Source: Alphaproteobacteria bacterium (lineage in GTDB: Bacteria > Pseudomonadota > Alphaproteobacteria > UBA8366). From it: a stretch of 64,000 nucleotides of DNA. A model generated the notes under the pieces. It ran no database searches, was not told the DNA's origin, and worked only from the letters and a program-made list of their open reading frames with translations. Shown one piece after another: positions 36,594 through 48,649 of this stretch. The stretch covers positions 248,001 to 312,000 of the forward strand of contig WHUA01000003.1 in the NCBI GenBank assembly GCA_009377445.1. The letters are read 5' to 3'. Within the stretch, counting starts at the first letter, position 1. Every line of letters begins with the position of its first letter. A program made the translations under genes and the position numbers.

Positions 36594-37982
36594 CTAAGAG
36601 GACGCGGCGGCGGCCAGCTTGCGCCGGTTGCCGATGCGCTGCGCCTTGAGCTCCTCCGCGATCAGGAAGGCCAGCTCGAGCGCCTGATTGGCGTTGAGCC
36701 GCGGATCGCAGTGGGTGTGATAGCGCCGGGAGAGCTGGTCGTCGCCGATCGCCTGGGCGCCGCCGAGGCATTCCGTGACGTCCTGCCCGGTCATCTCCAC
36801 ATGGATGCCGCCGGCATAGCTGCCTTCGGCGTTGTGCACGTCGAACACGCGCTTGACCTCGGTGAGCACCCGGTCGAACGGCCGCGTCTTGTAGCCGGTG
36901 GTCGACTTGATCGTGTTGCCGTGCATCGGGTCCGACGACCACACCACCGTGAAGCCCTCGCGCTGGACCGCGCGGATGAGCGTCGGCAGGTAGCGCTCGA
37001 CGTTGTCGCTGCCCATGCGCGAGATCAGCGTGATGCGCCCCGCCTCGTTGGCCGGGTTGAGCGTCTCGATCAGGCGCATGAGGTCGTCCGTCTCGAGCGT
37101 CGGGCCGCACTTGATGCCGATCGGGTTGTTGATCCCGCGGAAGAACTCGACATGCGCGCCGTCCGGCTGGCGCGTCCGGTCGCCGATCCAGACCAAGTGG
37201 GCCGAGCAGTCGTACCACAGGCCGGTCAGGCTGTCCTGACGGGTCAGCGCCTCTTCATAGCGCAGCAGCAGCCCTTCGTGGCTGGTGTAGAACTCCGTCT
37301 CGCGCAACTGCTGCACCGCGTCGCCGGTCAGGCCGCACGCCTCCATGAAGTCGAGCGCCTCGCCGATGCGCTCGGCCAGTTCCTTGTAGCGCTCGCCCTG
37401 GGAGCCGTCGGCGACGAAATCCAGATTCCACTGATGCACCTTGTGCAGGTCGGCAAAACCGCCCTGGGCGAAGGCGCGCAGCAGGTTCAGCGTCGACGCG
37501 GACTGATGGTAGGCCTTCAGCATGCGGTCGGGGTCGGGCTCGCGCTGCGCGGCATCGAAGTCGATGCCGTTGACGATGTCGCCGCGGTAGCTCGGCAGCT
37601 CGACGCCGTTCTGCACCTCGGCCGGCTCGGAGCGCGGTTTGGCGAACTGCCCCGCCATCCGGCCGACCTTGACCACCGGGCAGGCCGCGCCGAAGGTCAG
37701 GACCACCGCCATCTGCAGCAGGACCTTGAAGGTATCGCGGATGTTGTTGGCGCTGAACTCGGCGAAGCTTTCCGCGCAGTCGCCGCCCTGGAGCAGAAAA
37801 GCCTTGCCTTCCGCCACCTTGGCAAGCGACGCCTTCAGCCGGCGCGCCTCGCCGGCGAAAACCAGCGGGGGCTGCCGGCGCAGATCCTGCTCCACCGCCT
37901 CCAATTTCGCGGCATCGCGATACTCCGGAACCTGCCTTATCGGCAGTTGTCTCCAGCTATCCCGCGTCCATTTTTCGGCCAT
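36594..37982 (-). CDS. Class II 3-deoxy-7-phosphoheptulonate (DAHP) synthase
   Basis: A 462-residue plant-type (class II) DAHP synthase, the first enzyme of the shikimate pathway, joining PEP and erythrose 4-phosphate. [15 protein letters not shown] carries the metal cysteine, [19 protein letters not shown] is typical, and [20 protein letters not shown] binds substrate. The start at 37982 ([20 protein letters not shown]) is conserved; the frame stays open upstream without family similarity. It is divergent from the sirtuin gene. Confidence 0.96.
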   Translation of the reverse strand: MAEKWTRDSWRQLPIRQVPEYRDAAKLEAVEQDLRRQPPLVFAGEARRLKASLAKVAEGKAFLLQGGDCAESFAEFSANNIRDTFKVLLQMAVVLTFGAACPVVKVGRMAGQFAKPRSEPAEVQNGVELPSYRGDIVNGIDFDAAQREPDPDRMLKAYHQSASTLNLLRAFAQGGFADLHKVHQWNLDFVADGSQGERYKELAERIGEALDFMEACGLTGDAVQQLRETEFYTSHEGLLLRYEEALTRQDSLTGLWYDCSAHLVWIGDRTRQPDGAHVEFFRGINNPIGIKCGPTLETDDLMRLIETLNPANEAGRITLISRMGSDNVERYLPTLIRAVQREGFTVVWSSDPMHGNTIKSTTGYKTRPFDRVLTEVKRVFDVHNAEGSYAGGIHVEMTGQDVTECLGGAQAIGDDQLSRRYHTHCDPRLNANQALELAFLIAEELKAQRIGNRRKLAAAASS

Positions 37983-38125
37983 GATCAGCCTCCACCCAGC
38001 TTTGTGCTCTCCTGGAAACCGTGCTTGTACGACCATTATGCCCGGTTTTCCACAGCAAAAGGAGCGGGTTCCGGGCGGCTTAGCTGATATGATCCGCGGA
38101 TCGGTTTCGGCAAGACGGGGCAATC

Positions 38126-38884
38126 ATGAATACGCGCGAGGATCGCCGGTCGGCGCTCGGCCGGCTGCTGGCGGAGAGCGAACGGGCCGTCGTGTTCACG
38201 GGGGCGGGAATCAGCACGGAGTCCGGTATCCCCGATTTCCGCAGCCCCGGCGGCGTCTGGGAGAAATTCAAGCCCGTGATGTACCAGGATTTCGTGGTCT
38301 CCGACGCCGCCAAGCGGGAATACTGGCGCCAGCGCTTCTCGCGCGAGGGGGCGATGCTGCAGGCGGAGCCCAACCGCGGCCACCGGGCGGTCGAGAAGCT
38401 GGTCCGCACGGGCAAGATATCCGCCGTCATCACGCAGAATATCGACGGGCTGCACCAGCGGTCGGGCGTGCCGGAGGACAGGATCATCGAGCTGCACGGC
38501 AACTCGACCTACGCCTCATGCCTCGAATGCGCCGCCCGCTACGAGATCCCGCCGATCCGCGAGGCCTTCCTGAAGAACGAGACGCTGCCCCTCTGCAACC
38601 ACTGTGGCGGCGCGGTGAAGACGGCGACGATCTCCTTCGGCCAGTCGATGCCCGAAGACGCCATGCGCCTCGCCCAGATCGAGACGCTGCAATGCGACCT
38701 GTTCCTCGCCATCGGCTCGTCTCTCGTCGTCTATCCGGCGGCCGGCTTCCCCCTGATGGCGAAGGAACATGGCGCCCGCCTCGTCATCCTCACCCGCGAC
38801 CCCACCGACCTCGACCGCTACGCCGATCTGGTGCTGAACGACGAGATCGGCCCGGTGCTGGGGGACGTGGTGGGGGTGAATTAG
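38126..38884 (+). CDS. Sir2-family NAD-dependent protein deacylase
   Basis: A 252-residue sirtuin that removes acyl groups from lysines using NAD+. The NAD site is FTGAGISTESGIPDFRSPGG, the TQNIDGLHQRSG segment follows and the catalytic base is H124 (ELHGN). The structural zinc is held by C132, C135, C157 and C160 (CLEC and CNHC). Length fits bacterial CobB-like enzymes. It stands alone between the DAHP synthase and a palindromic repeat. Confidence 0.94.
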   Translation: MNTREDRRSALGRLLAESERAVVFTGAGISTESGIPDFRSPGGVWEKFKPVMYQDFVVSDAAKREYWRQRFSREGAMLQAEPNRGHRAVEKLVRTGKISAVITQNIDGLHQRSGVPEDRIIELHGNSTYASCLECAARYEIPPIREAFLKNETLPLCNHCGGAVKTATISFGQSMPEDAMRLAQIETLQCDLFLAIGSSLVVYPAAGFPLMAKEHGARLVILTRDPTDLDRYADLVLNDEIGPVLGDVVGVN

Positions 38885-38901
38885 GCGGCCAGATCGCGCT
38901 C

Positions 38902-38988
38902 ATGGACTCCGCGGACAAGCCGCGGAGTGACGATTTCTATTTAAATACATACAATTATGTCATGCTGCGGCTTGTCCGCGGCATCCAT
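38902..38988. repeat. Paired palindromic repeat, GGACAAG-loop family (copy 3)
   Basis: Arm 1: ATGGACTCCGCGG, loop ACAAG, CCGCGGAGTGACG. Arm 2: GTCATGCTGCGG, loop CTTGT, CCGCGGCATCCAT. The arms are separated by about 27 A+T-rich bases. It lies between the convergent sirtuin and methyltransferase genes, starting 18 bases after the sirtuin stop. Confidence 0.9.
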
Positions 38989-39033
38989 GCATGCACAGGC
39001 AACCACGTTGGGCGATCGCTCGCAGCCCGCCTT

Positions 39034-40215
39034 TCAGCCGCAACAGGTCGGCGTCGGCGGCGCGCAGCAGGCGGAGTCCGGCGTTGCATCCGCCGGGTCC
39101 GCTTCTATGCGACCCCCCTTCGTCTCGCGCGGATCGCGGAGCGGGGAGCGCGCGTAGTCCCAAGCCTGCGCCTCGAAGGGCGATACCGGCACGGCGGGCT
39201 CGACCAGGATGAAGTGGTCGCGGTAAGGCGCGCGGCTGAACAAGCCGAAGGTCTTGGCGCACATCGCGTAGCGCTTGCCGCGCTCCATGCGGTGGCCGTC
39301 GTCGTCGACCACCTCCTTGAACGGACCCTTGTAGATGACGGCCTGGTTCCGATCGAAGCACGGCCCCTGCTTGCCCTTCGACGCCTCCACCGTGATGGAG
39401 CGGAACTCGATGCCCTCGATCGTCTGCCAGGGCACGGCGCCGTAGTCGAGCACACGGATGCCGCAGAAGCCCGCCTCCTCGAAGGCTTTCAGAAAACCGG
39501 TTTCGGTGAAGGCGCCGGAAACGCATCCGCTCCAGAGCGTCGGATCCCGGCGCAACGCTTCCGGTATCTCCTCGTCGCTAACGATGTCGCTGATGACCGC
39601 GCGTCCGCCGTTCCTGAGCACGCGCAGGATCTCGTCGAAGAGCTGCCGCTTCGCCGAGGCGTCGACGAGATTGAGCACGCAGTTCGAGACCACGACGTCG
39701 ACGCTGTCGCTCGCGATCATCGGCGCATTCCGCCGTAGATCGGCCGCGAGCGCTTCGGCTTCGAGATAGCCGTTCGCATCCTTGACCGGGCGTTCCGCGA
39801 GCGTGCGGCCGAGCGCGTCGAGGTCGAGCGCCAGGTCCTGAATGCGTCCCTTGCGGAATTCCACATTCGCATAGCCGATATTCTTGGCAACGGTTGGCGC
39901 GGCATTGCGCGCCACGGACAGCATCTCGTCCGTCATGTCCACGCCGATGACGCGCCCCTCGGGCCCGACGATCTGCGCCGCGATGAAGCAGATCTTGCCC
40001 GTGCCGCTGCCGAGGTCGAGCACCGTCTCGCCCGGCCGCAGATATCGGCTCGGGTCGCCGCAGCCGTAATCGCGCTCGATCACCTCGGTGGGGATCGCCT
40101 CCAGGTATCGGCGATCGTAGTCGACCGCGCAACAGAGGCTGGGGGCGGCAGCCTGCGCGGCCCTCGCATAGCGCTCGCGGACGGCGGCTTCGGTGTTCAT
40201 GACGGTATCGGGCAC
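39034..40215 (-). CDS. ArsM-like SAM-dependent methyltransferase with Cys-rich C-terminus
   Basis: A 393-residue class I methyltransferase. The SAM site VLDLGSGTGKICFIAAQIVG is near residue 67 and VVVSNCVLNLV is motif IV. Cysteines occur at SLCCAVDYD, in WSGCVSGAFTETGF, in KGKQGPCFD and in a tail ending CCAPPTPTCCG. The layout recalls arsenite methyltransferases, which bind As(III) through conserved cysteines, but a C-terminal extension of about 100 residues goes beyond the core enzyme. No arsR, arsC or arsenite pump is adjacent. Start is GTG 40215 with GGGGGA upstream; ATG 40200 is possible. Confidence 0.78.
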   Translation of the reverse strand: MPDTVMNTEAAVRERYARAAQAAAPSLCCAVDYDRRYLEAIPTEVIERDYGCGDPSRYLRPGETVLDLGSGTGKICFIAAQIVGPEGRVIGVDMTDEMLSVARNAAPTVAKNIGYANVEFRKGRIQDLALDLDALGRTLAERPVKDANGYLEAEALAADLRRNAPMIASDSVDVVVSNCVLNLVDASAKRQLFDEILRVLRNGGRAVISDIVSDEEIPEALRRDPTLWSGCVSGAFTETGFLKAFEEAGFCGIRVLDYGAVPWQTIEGIEFRSITVEASKGKQGPCFDRNQAVIYKGPFKEVVDDDGHRMERGKRYAMCAKTFGLFSRAPYRDHFILVEPAVPVSPFEAQAWDYARSPLRDPRETKGGRIEADPADATPDSACCAPPTPTCCG

Positions 40216-40309
40216 GGTGCATTCCCCCGTTCGATGATGGTCGTGATGGATCTGTCCGGACTCTAACGCCGACGCTCCGCGCCATGAACTAAAATGCGCG
40301 TGACCGGCC

Positions 40310-41185
40310 TCACGCAGCCGACTGCTCCAGCAGCCACGCCTCGAACAACGCGGCGCGGCTGTCGTCCGCGTGCGGGCGGAGCGAGACGTAACTGAGCCCG
40401 CTCCTCACGAAGCCGAAGGGCGCGACGAGGCGGCCGGCGGAGAGGTCGTCCTCGATCACCGGCTTCGGGCCGATGGCGACACCGAGACCGGACGCCGCCG
40501 CCTGCAGCATGAAATAGAAATGCTCGAAGGTCTGCGCGGCGGCGGGCTGAACCTCGGCCTGCCCAACGCTTGCGAACCAGTCGGGCCAGGCCGAGATCCG
40601 AGTATCCGTATGCAACAGCGTCGCGCGGGCGAGATCTTCCACCGTCCTGAGCCTCAGCCTCTCCTGCAGCGCCGCGCTCAGCACCGGCCCGACCTCTTCG
40701 ACGATGAAGGGATTCGCGATCATATCCGCCGGCCAGGGCGGCCGCGCGGTCCGGATGGCGAGATCGAAACGGTCGCGGAGGAAATTCACCGGCGCGTCCG
40801 ACGCCGAGAGCTGCACCTCGATGTCCGGATGGGCCGCGCGGAAAGCGAACAGCCTGGGAATCAGCCAGCGCATCGTGAAGGTGCCGAGGCAGGAGACGAT
40901 GAGATTGCCGCCACGCGCCCGCGCCGCCTGGGCAACCCCCGCCTCCATCAGGTCGAAGGACGAGGTCAGCACCGGCAGCAGCCGCGCGCCCGCCTCCGAA
41001 AGGCGGAGCCCGGCGCCGGCCCTGTGGAACAGCGCCGTCCCCAGCGCCTGCTCGAGCTGTTTCACCTGGCGGCTGACCGCGCCATGCGTGACGTGCAGCT
41101 CCGCGGCCGCCGCCGTAACGGAGCCGAGCCGAGCCGCCGCCTCGAAGGCGCGCAGCGCGTTCAGCGATGGGAGCGAGCGAGGCAT
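40310..41185 (-). CDS. LysR-family transcriptional regulator (GcvA-like)
   Basis: A 291-residue LysR-type regulator. The N-terminal winged helix-turn-helix (LNALRAFEAAARLGSVTAAA through HVTHGAVSRQVKQLEQALG) resembles GcvA-type members; residues 90-290 form the effector-binding domain. It is divergent from the EamA transporter with a 115-base A+T-rich gap, the usual arrangement for a LysR regulator and its target. The effector is unknown. Confidence 0.92.
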   Translation of the reverse strand: MPRSLPSLNALRAFEAAARLGSVTAAAAELHVTHGAVSRQVKQLEQALGTALFHRAGAGLRLSEAGARLLPVLTSSFDLMEAGVAQAARARGGNLIVSCLGTFTMRWLIPRLFAFRAAHPDIEVQLSASDAPVNFLRDRFDLAIRTARPPWPADMIANPFIVEEVGPVLSAALQERLRLRTVEDLARATLLHTDTRISAWPDWFASVGQAEVQPAAAQTFEHFYFMLQAAASGLGVAIGPKPVIEDDLSAGRLVAPFGFVRSGLSYVSLRPHADDSRAALFEAWLLEQSAA

Positions 41186-41306
41186 TTGTGAGAAAATATC
41201 ATATTGGGCGTGATTTTATATCGATTTTCCGGGACTAGCATAATCCGCTAATTAAAAAATATCACGCGGGTTTGCATGCTCGATCGCCTGGAAAGGATTT
41301 GTGTCT
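41186..41306. promoter_or_regulatory. Divergent promoter/operator region of LysR regulator and transporter
   Basis: Markedly A+T-rich compared with its surroundings. AAAATATCA occurs twice (41193-41201 and 41256-41264), and the first copy pairs imperfectly with TGATTTTAT at 41211-41219, leaving a short dyad. On the minus strand TATGAT is a possible -10 for the regulator. I infer LysR binding here; no canonical promoter pair was found. Confidence 0.45.
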
Positions 41307-42149
41307 ATGGATACGACTGTATTCTTCGCCGTGCTCGCGGCCGCGGCGATGCATGCCGGCTGGAACGCGGTGGTGAAGATCGGCCTGGACCAGTTCCTCA
41401 CGGTCACCCTGGTGGCGGTGGCGGCCGGCGCGGTCGCCCTCGCCTGCCTGCCGTTCACCGAGGTGCCGACGGGCGCCGTCTGGTATTGGATCCTGGCGTC
41501 GGCGGTCCTGCACACCGGCTACAAGATATTCCTCGTTCAGGCCTACAAGGCGGGCGACCTCGGGCAGGTTTATCCGCTGGCCCGCGGCGCCGCGCCGCTG
41601 ATCGTCGCCGCGGTCAGCCTCGTCGCGCTCGAGGAAGGGCTCGACGGCGCCAATCTCGCCGGCATCGGGGTGCTGGTCGCCGGCGTTTTGCTGATGTCGC
41701 TGCGCGGCGGCCACCAGGCGAGAGGTCTCAACCGCACCGCCGTGCTCTATGCGCTCGGCACCTCCTGCTTCATCGCCGGCTACACGCTGGTCGACGGCCT
41801 CGGCGCACGGCAGGCGGCATCGGCCATGAGCTACACGATCTACCTGTTCGTCATCGACGCGGTCCTCATCGCGATCGTCTGCCTGGCCATGCGCGGATGG
41901 AAGGGCGTCCGCCGCATGGAGGGCGTCTGGAAAAGCGGCCTTGCCGGCGGCGCGCTGTCGCTCGGCGCCTATTGGATTGCGATCTGGGCGATGACGCAGG
42001 CGCCGATCGCCACGGTCGCCGCGCTGCGCGAAACCAGCGTGCTGTTCGCCATCGTCATCGCGACCGTGGTGCTGAAGGAGAAGCTGACCCCGTGGCGGCT
42101 CGCCGCCGCCTTCGTCATTTCCGGCGGAACTTTGCTGCTGCGGCTATGA
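41307..42149 (+). CDS. EamA/DMT-superfamily transporter
   Basis: A 280-residue inner-membrane protein with about ten transmembrane helices in two EamA repeats. The first repeat covers residues 1-135 (FFAVLAAAAMHAGWNAVVKI at the start) and the second about 145-280, ending in FVISGGTLLLRL. Members export amino acids or small metabolites. AAGGA lies 9 bases before the ATG at 41307; the GTG at 41301 is too close to it. Its divergent LysR neighbour probably controls it. Confidence 0.9.
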   Translation: MDTTVFFAVLAAAAMHAGWNAVVKIGLDQFLTVTLVAVAAGAVALACLPFTEVPTGAVWYWILASAVLHTGYKIFLVQAYKAGDLGQVYPLARGAAPLIVAAVSLVALEEGLDGANLAGIGVLVAGVLLMSLRGGHQARGLNRTAVLYALGTSCFIAGYTLVDGLGARQAASAMSYTIYLFVIDAVLIAIVCLAMRGWKGVRRMEGVWKSGLAGGALSLGAYWIAIWAMTQAPIATVAALRETSVLFAIVIATVVLKEKLTPWRLAAAFVISGGTLLLRL

Positions 42150-42158
42150 CGCGGCCGC

Positions 42159-43541
42159 TCACGCGGCCTTGCCGTCCTTCTCCCCGTCGTCCGGCGCCGC
42201 GGTGCGCATGGTGACGAACTCTTCCGCCGCGGTCGGGTGGATGCCGATGGTGGCGTCGAACTGCGCCTTGGTCGCGCCGCACTTGAGCGCGATCGCCATG
42301 CCCTGGACGATCTCGCCCGCATCCGGCCCGACCATGTGGCAGCCGAGCACGCGGTCGTCTTCGCGGCGGACGACCAGCTTCATGAAGGTCCGCTCGTCGC
42401 TGCCGCTCAGCGTGTGCTTCAGCGCCTTGAAGTCGCTGGTGAAGATGCGCACGCGGCCGTATTTCTCGCGCGCCTGCGTTTCGGTCAACCCGACACTGGC
42501 GACATTCGGATTGCTGAATACCGCGCTCGCGACATTCGCGTAATCCATCTTCGTCCGCTTGCCGTTGAAGAGCGTGTTGGCGACCGCCATGCCCTCCGCC
42601 AACGCCACCGGCGTGAGCTGCATCCGGTCGATGACATCGCCGATGGCGTAGATCGACGGCACGGAGGTCTGGAAATAATCGTCGACCTTGATCGCGCCGT
42701 CGGCCCCAAGCTCGACGCCGGCCTCTTCGAGCCCGATGCCTCGGCTGTTCGGCGCGCGCCCGGTGCAGTACATCACCGCGTCGACTTTCACCTCGAGCCC
42801 GCTGTCGAGGATCGCGCACAGCTTGTCGCCGCTGCGCTCGATGCAGTCCACATTGTGGTTGAAGCGCAGGTCGATGCCCTTCTTGCGCATCTCGTCGGCG
42901 AGGAAGTGGCGCACGTCGTCGTCGAAGCCGCGCAGGAAGACGGGACCGCGATAGAGCTGGACCACGTCCACGCCGAGGCCGCCGAAAATGCCCGCGAACT
43001 CCACCGCGATGTAGCCGCCGCCGACGATCAAGATCTTCCCGGGCAGCTTTTCGAGAAAGAACGCCTCGTTGGACGTGATCGCCAGCTCCTTGCCCGGAAT
43101 GTCCGGAACGACCGGCCAGCCGCCGGTCGCCACCAGGATATGTTCCGCGGTCACCCGCTTGCCGGCGACCTCGATGGTGTGCGGATCGACGACGCGGGCG
43201 CGCGCCTTGAAGATCTCGACTTTCGCCGCATTCAGCAGCCGCTCGTAGATGCCGTTGAGCCGCTCGATCTCCTTGTTTTTGTTCTCGACCAGCGTCGGCC
43301 AGTCGAATTTGCGCTCGCCGATCGACCAGCCGAAGCCCGCCGCGTTCTCGAAGTCTTCCGAGAAATGCGAGGCGTAGGCGAACAGCTTCTTCGGGATGCA
43401 GCCGACGTTGACGCAGGTCCCGCCCATGAAGCGCTCCTCCGCCACGGCAACCCGCGCGCCGAAATTGGCCGAGAAGCGGCTCGCCCGGACGCCGCCCGAA
43501 CCGGCCCCGATGGTGAACAGGTCGTAGTCGTACTTGGGCAT
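42159..43541 (-). CDS. gor: Glutathione-disulfide reductase
   Basis: A 460-residue flavoprotein disulfide reductase. The FAD motif is [20 protein letters not shown], the redox disulfide is C43/C48 in [15 protein letters not shown], and the C-terminal dimer domain has the [13 protein letters not shown] active-site histidine. [20 protein letters not shown] is also typical of Gor. The ATG at 43541 has GGAGG upstream. It keeps glutathione reduced with NADPH, which suits the glutaredoxin in this window. It converges with the EamA gene, leaving nine bases. Confidence 0.94.
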   Translation of the reverse strand: MPKYDYDLFTIGAGSGGVRASRFSANFGARVAVAEERFMGGTCVNVGCIPKKLFAYASHFSEDFENAAGFGWSIGERKFDWPTLVENKNKEIERLNGIYERLLNAAKVEIFKARARVVDPHTIEVAGKRVTAEHILVATGGWPVVPDIPGKELAITSNEAFFLEKLPGKILIVGGGYIAVEFAGIFGGLGVDVVQLYRGPVFLRGFDDDVRHFLADEMRKKGIDLRFNHNVDCIERSGDKLCAILDSGLEVKVDAVMYCTGRAPNSRGIGLEEAGVELGADGAIKVDDYFQTSVPSIYAIGDVIDRMQLTPVALAEGMAVANTLFNGKRTKMDYANVASAVFSNPNVASVGLTETQAREKYGRVRIFTSDFKALKHTLSGSDERTFMKLVVRREDDRVLGCHMVGPDAGEIVQGMAIALKCGATKAQFDATIGIHPTAAEEFVTMRTAAPDDGEKDGKAA

Positions 43542-43602
43542 AGGAATAGACCTCCGGGCCTCTGGCGGTTCCGAATGCAACGGCGGACGGTAGCAGCGCT
43601 GC

Positions 43603-45060
43603 TCAGCCGGTCACGCCGGCCATGCAGACGTATTTGATCTGGACGTAGTCGTCGATGCCGTATTTCGAGCCTTCGCGGCCGACGCCCGACTCCTTGAATC
43701 CGCCGAACGGCGCTTCGACCGTGGAGATGACGCCCGCGTTGACCCCGACGAGTCCGGATTCGAGCGCCTCGGCGACGCGCCAGATGCGCCCGATATCGCG
43801 GCTGAAGAAGAAGGAGGCGAGGCCGAACTCCGTGTCGTTGGCGAGTGCCACCGCGTCCTCTTCGCTCTTGAAACGGAACAGCGGCGCCACCGGCCCGAAG
43901 GTCTCCTCGCGCGCGACCGCCATCTGCGTCGTCACGTCGACGAGCACGGTCGGCTGAAAGAAGGTGCCGCCGAGCTCGTGACGCTCGCCGCCGACGACGA
44001 CGCGGGCGCCCTTCCCCACCGCATCGGCGATATGCTCTTCCACCTTGTCGACCGCCTTGGCATCGATCAGCGGACCCTGGTCGACCGCCGACTTCAAGCC
44101 GTCGCCGACCTTCAGCTTGGCGACCGCCCCGGCCAGCTTGTCGGCGAATTCGTCGTAAACGCCGTCCTGCACCAGGATGCGGTTGGCGCAGACGCAGGTC
44201 TGGCCGGTGTTGCGGAATTTCGCGGCGATGGCGCCTGTAACGGCCGCATCCAGGTCGGCGTCGTCGAAGACGATGAAGGGCGCGTTGCCGCCGAGCTCCA
44301 TGCTGACCTTCTTCACCGTGTTGGACGCCTGCTTCATCAGCAGCTTGCCGACCTCGGTCGAGCCGGTGAAGGTGATCTTCCGGACGATCGGGTTGCTTGT
44401 CATCTCGTCGCCGATCTCGCCCGACTTGCCGGTGAGCACGCTGAACACGCCCTTCGGCACGCCGGCCCGCTCCGCCAGCACGGCCAGCGCGAATGCGGAA
44501 TAGGGCGTCTGCGTCGCCGGCTTGGACACCATGGTGCAGCCGGCGGCCAGCGCCGGGCCGACCTTGCGCGCGATCATCGCCGACGGGAAGTTCCAGGGCG
44601 TGATCGCCGCGCAGACGCCGACCGGCTCTTTGGTCACGACGATGCGCCAGTCGGGGTTCGGCGACGGGATGGTGTCGCCGTAGACGCGCTTGCCCTCCTC
44701 GGCGAACCAGTCGATGAAAGCGGCGGCGTAGGCCACCTCGCCCTTCGACTCGGCGAGCGGCTTGCCCTGCTCGGTCGTCATCAGGACCGCCAGGTCATCC
44801 TGGTTCGCCAGCAGCAGGTCGTACCATTTGCGAAGGATCGCGCCCCGCTCCTTGGCGGTCTTGCGCCGCCACGCCGGATAGGCCCTGTTGGCCGCCTCGA
44901 TCGCGCGGCGCGTCTCCGCCGCGCCCATCTTCGGCACAGTCCCGATGGTCTCGCCGGTCGCCGGGTTGGTAACCGGGATCGTCTCGCCGCCGTCGGCGTC
45001 GACCCAGGCGCCGTCGATGTAGCATTGCTGGCGAAACAGGCTGGAGTCCTTCAGTTTCAT
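43603..45060 (-). CDS. gabD: Succinate-semialdehyde dehydrogenase-like aldehyde dehydrogenase
   Basis: A 485-residue aldehyde dehydrogenase. The catalytic pair is E255 (MELGGNAPF) and C289 ([11 protein letters not shown]), with the second cysteine two residues on, as in GabD-type succinate-semialdehyde dehydrogenases. [20 protein letters not shown] and the end [20 protein letters not shown] agree. It would turn succinate semialdehyde from GABA or putrescine breakdown into succinate. It lies upstream of gor on the same strand (61-base gap). Confidence 0.9.
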   Translation of the reverse strand: MKLKDSSLFRQQCYIDGAWVDADGGETIPVTNPATGETIGTVPKMGAAETRRAIEAANRAYPAWRRKTAKERGAILRKWYDLLLANQDDLAVLMTTEQGKPLAESKGEVAYAAAFIDWFAEEGKRVYGDTIPSPNPDWRIVVTKEPVGVCAAITPWNFPSAMIARKVGPALAAGCTMVSKPATQTPYSAFALAVLAERAGVPKGVFSVLTGKSGEIGDEMTSNPIVRKITFTGSTEVGKLLMKQASNTVKKVSMELGGNAPFIVFDDADLDAAVTGAIAAKFRNTGQTCVCANRILVQDGVYDEFADKLAGAVAKLKVGDGLKSAVDQGPLIDAKAVDKVEEHIADAVGKGARVVVGGERHELGGTFFQPTVLVDVTTQMAVAREETFGPVAPLFRFKSEEDAVALANDTEFGLASFFFSRDIGRIWRVAEALESGLVGVNAGVISTVEAPFGGFKESGVGREGSKYGIDDYVQIKYVCMAGVTG

Positions 45061-45164
45061 GGCTGCGTCTCCCTATTCTCGGTGATGCAAAGCGATCTAG
45101 GGCGCGTGACGGCGCCTTCTAGGTGAACAATGCCTCAGGAATAGGGTTCCTGCCAGCCGTGCCG

Positions 45165-46997
<1,833 letters not shown>

Positions 46998-48374
46998 TCA
47001 GCTCTTGTCCTTCTTCGCCTGTTCTTTTTTCTGCGCGCGTTTCTGCTGCTCCAGCTTCTCGCGCAGCGCCTTGGCGCGCCCCGGCATATCGACCTGCTCG
47101 CCGCGCGCGATGGTCAGCGAATCCGCGGGCACGTCGCGCACGACCGTGCTGCCGGCGCCGATCACCGCGCCGTCGCCGATCGTCACCGGCGCCACGATGG
47201 CGGTGTTCGAGCCGATGAAGGCCGACTTGCCGATCACCGTGCGGTGCTTGAGGTAGCCGTCGTAGTTGCAGGTGATCGTGCCGGCGCCGATGTTGGTCTT
47301 CGCGCCGACGTCGGTATCGCCGACATAGCTGAGGTGGTTGGCCTTGGCGCCCTCGCCCAGCACCGCGTTCTTGATCTCCACGAAATTGCCGACATGCGCG
47401 TCGCGCCCTATCACCGCGCCGGGCCGGAGCCGCGCGAAGGGGCCGACGATGGCGCCACGTTCGATGGTGGCCGTATGGAAGTGGCAGAAGGACAGGATCT
47501 CGACATGGTCTTCGACCGTCACCCCCGGGCCGAAGAACACATTGGGGCCGATGACGACGTCGCTGCCGAGCTTGGTGTCGTAGCTGAACCACACGCTGTC
47601 CGGATCGAGCAGCGTCGCGCCCTCGTCCATCGCGCGGCGGCGGCGCGCCTTTTGCCACGCAGCCTCGGCGCGCGCCAGGGCGGCCCGGCTGTCGACGCCC
47701 ATCAGCTCGTCGGCATCCGCTTCGACGACGGCGCAATCGAGCCCCTCGGCACTTGCCAGACCGATGATGTCGGTAAGATAGAACTCGCCGCGCGCGTTGT
47801 TCTTGCCGACCCGGTCGACCAGCGAAAACAGCCGTGCGGCGTCGACCGCCATGACGCCGGAGTTGCAGAGGCCGATCGCCCGCTGCTCCTCGGTCGCGTC
47901 GCGGTCTTCGACGATGGCGGCGAGCCTACCCTTGCCGTCCTGCAGGAGACGCCCGTATCCGGAGGGATCCTCCGGCCGGAATCCGAGAACCGCGACCGAC
48001 GCGCCCGCTGCCCGTGCGTCCAGCATGCGGCGCAGCGTTGCGCTCGTGATCATGGGCGTGTCGCCGAAGAGAACCAGCACGGTGCCGCGGCGGAAATCCG
48101 CCAGCGCTTCGCGCGCGGCCTTGACGGCGTCGGCCGTGCCGAGGCGCTCGTGCTGGACCACGGTGCGATGCGGCGCCACGGCTTTCGCGACCTGCTCCAT
48201 GTCCGGGCCGACGACGACGACGCTCTTCGCCGGATCGAGCTCCGCCGCGGCCGCCAGCACGTGTAGGACCATCGCGCGGCTGGCGATCGGATGCAGGACC
48301 TTGGGGAGCTCGGACTTCATGCGCGTCCCCAATCCTGCGGCCAGGACGACAGCGGCGACTTCGGCGGTGTTCAT
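46998..48374 (-). CDS. glmU: Bifunctional GlcNAc-1-P uridyltransferase / GlcN-1-P acetyltransferase
   Basis: A 458-residue GlmU that acetylates glucosamine 1-phosphate and then joins it to UTP, giving UDP-GlcNAc. The N-terminal nucleotidyltransferase has VVLAAGLGTRMKSELPKVLH. The C-terminal left-handed beta helix (about 250-430) has GAKTNIGAGTITCNYDGYLK and FIGSNTAIVAPVTIGDGAVI. The last 25 residues form a Lys/Gln-rich tail (EKLEQQKRAQKKEQAKKDKS). It is promoter-proximal to glmS. Confidence 0.98.
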   Translation of the reverse strand: MNTAEVAAVVLAAGLGTRMKSELPKVLHPIASRAMVLHVLAAAAELDPAKSVVVVGPDMEQVAKAVAPHRTVVQHERLGTADAVKAAREALADFRRGTVLVLFGDTPMITSATLRRMLDARAAGASVAVLGFRPEDPSGYGRLLQDGKGRLAAIVEDRDATEEQRAIGLCNSGVMAVDAARLFSLVDRVGKNNARGEFYLTDIIGLASAEGLDCAVVEADADELMGVDSRAALARAEAAWQKARRRRAMDEGATLLDPDSVWFSYDTKLGSDVVIGPNVFFGPGVTVEDHVEILSFCHFHTATIERGAIVGPFARLRPGAVIGRDAHVGNFVEIKNAVLGEGAKANHLSYVGDTDVGAKTNIGAGTITCNYDGYLKHRTVIGKSAFIGSNTAIVAPVTIGDGAVIGAGSTVVRDVPADSLTIARGEQVDMPGRAKALREKLEQQKRAQKKEQAKKDKS

Positions 48375-48649
48375 GCGCAGTAGGACTCTGATCGGGGCGT
48401 GTTATTCCGGTGTCGAGCCGAAAACTGCCACAGCAGTTAAAGGCCGCCAAGTAACGATATATTACCCAGTCTTACAGGAAAGCGGCGGCTACCGCCCGGC
48501 GAAAAGTGCTTGGTGCCCGTGCGTCATACGGCTAGAAACGGGCGCAGCAGCCGCGAGCCGGACTCCCAGCCTGCGGATGAAGTATGCGAAAATGGTTAAT
48601 ATTCCGAAAACCGCCCGAAAACCCGCCCCAGAGCCCATCTGAAAAACCA

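Noticed and set aside
48375..48649. Riboswitch or small RNA between glmU and gph
   Set aside because: A glmS-type ribozyme would precede glmS, which here starts one base after glmU; no conserved riboswitch core was recognised in this gap.
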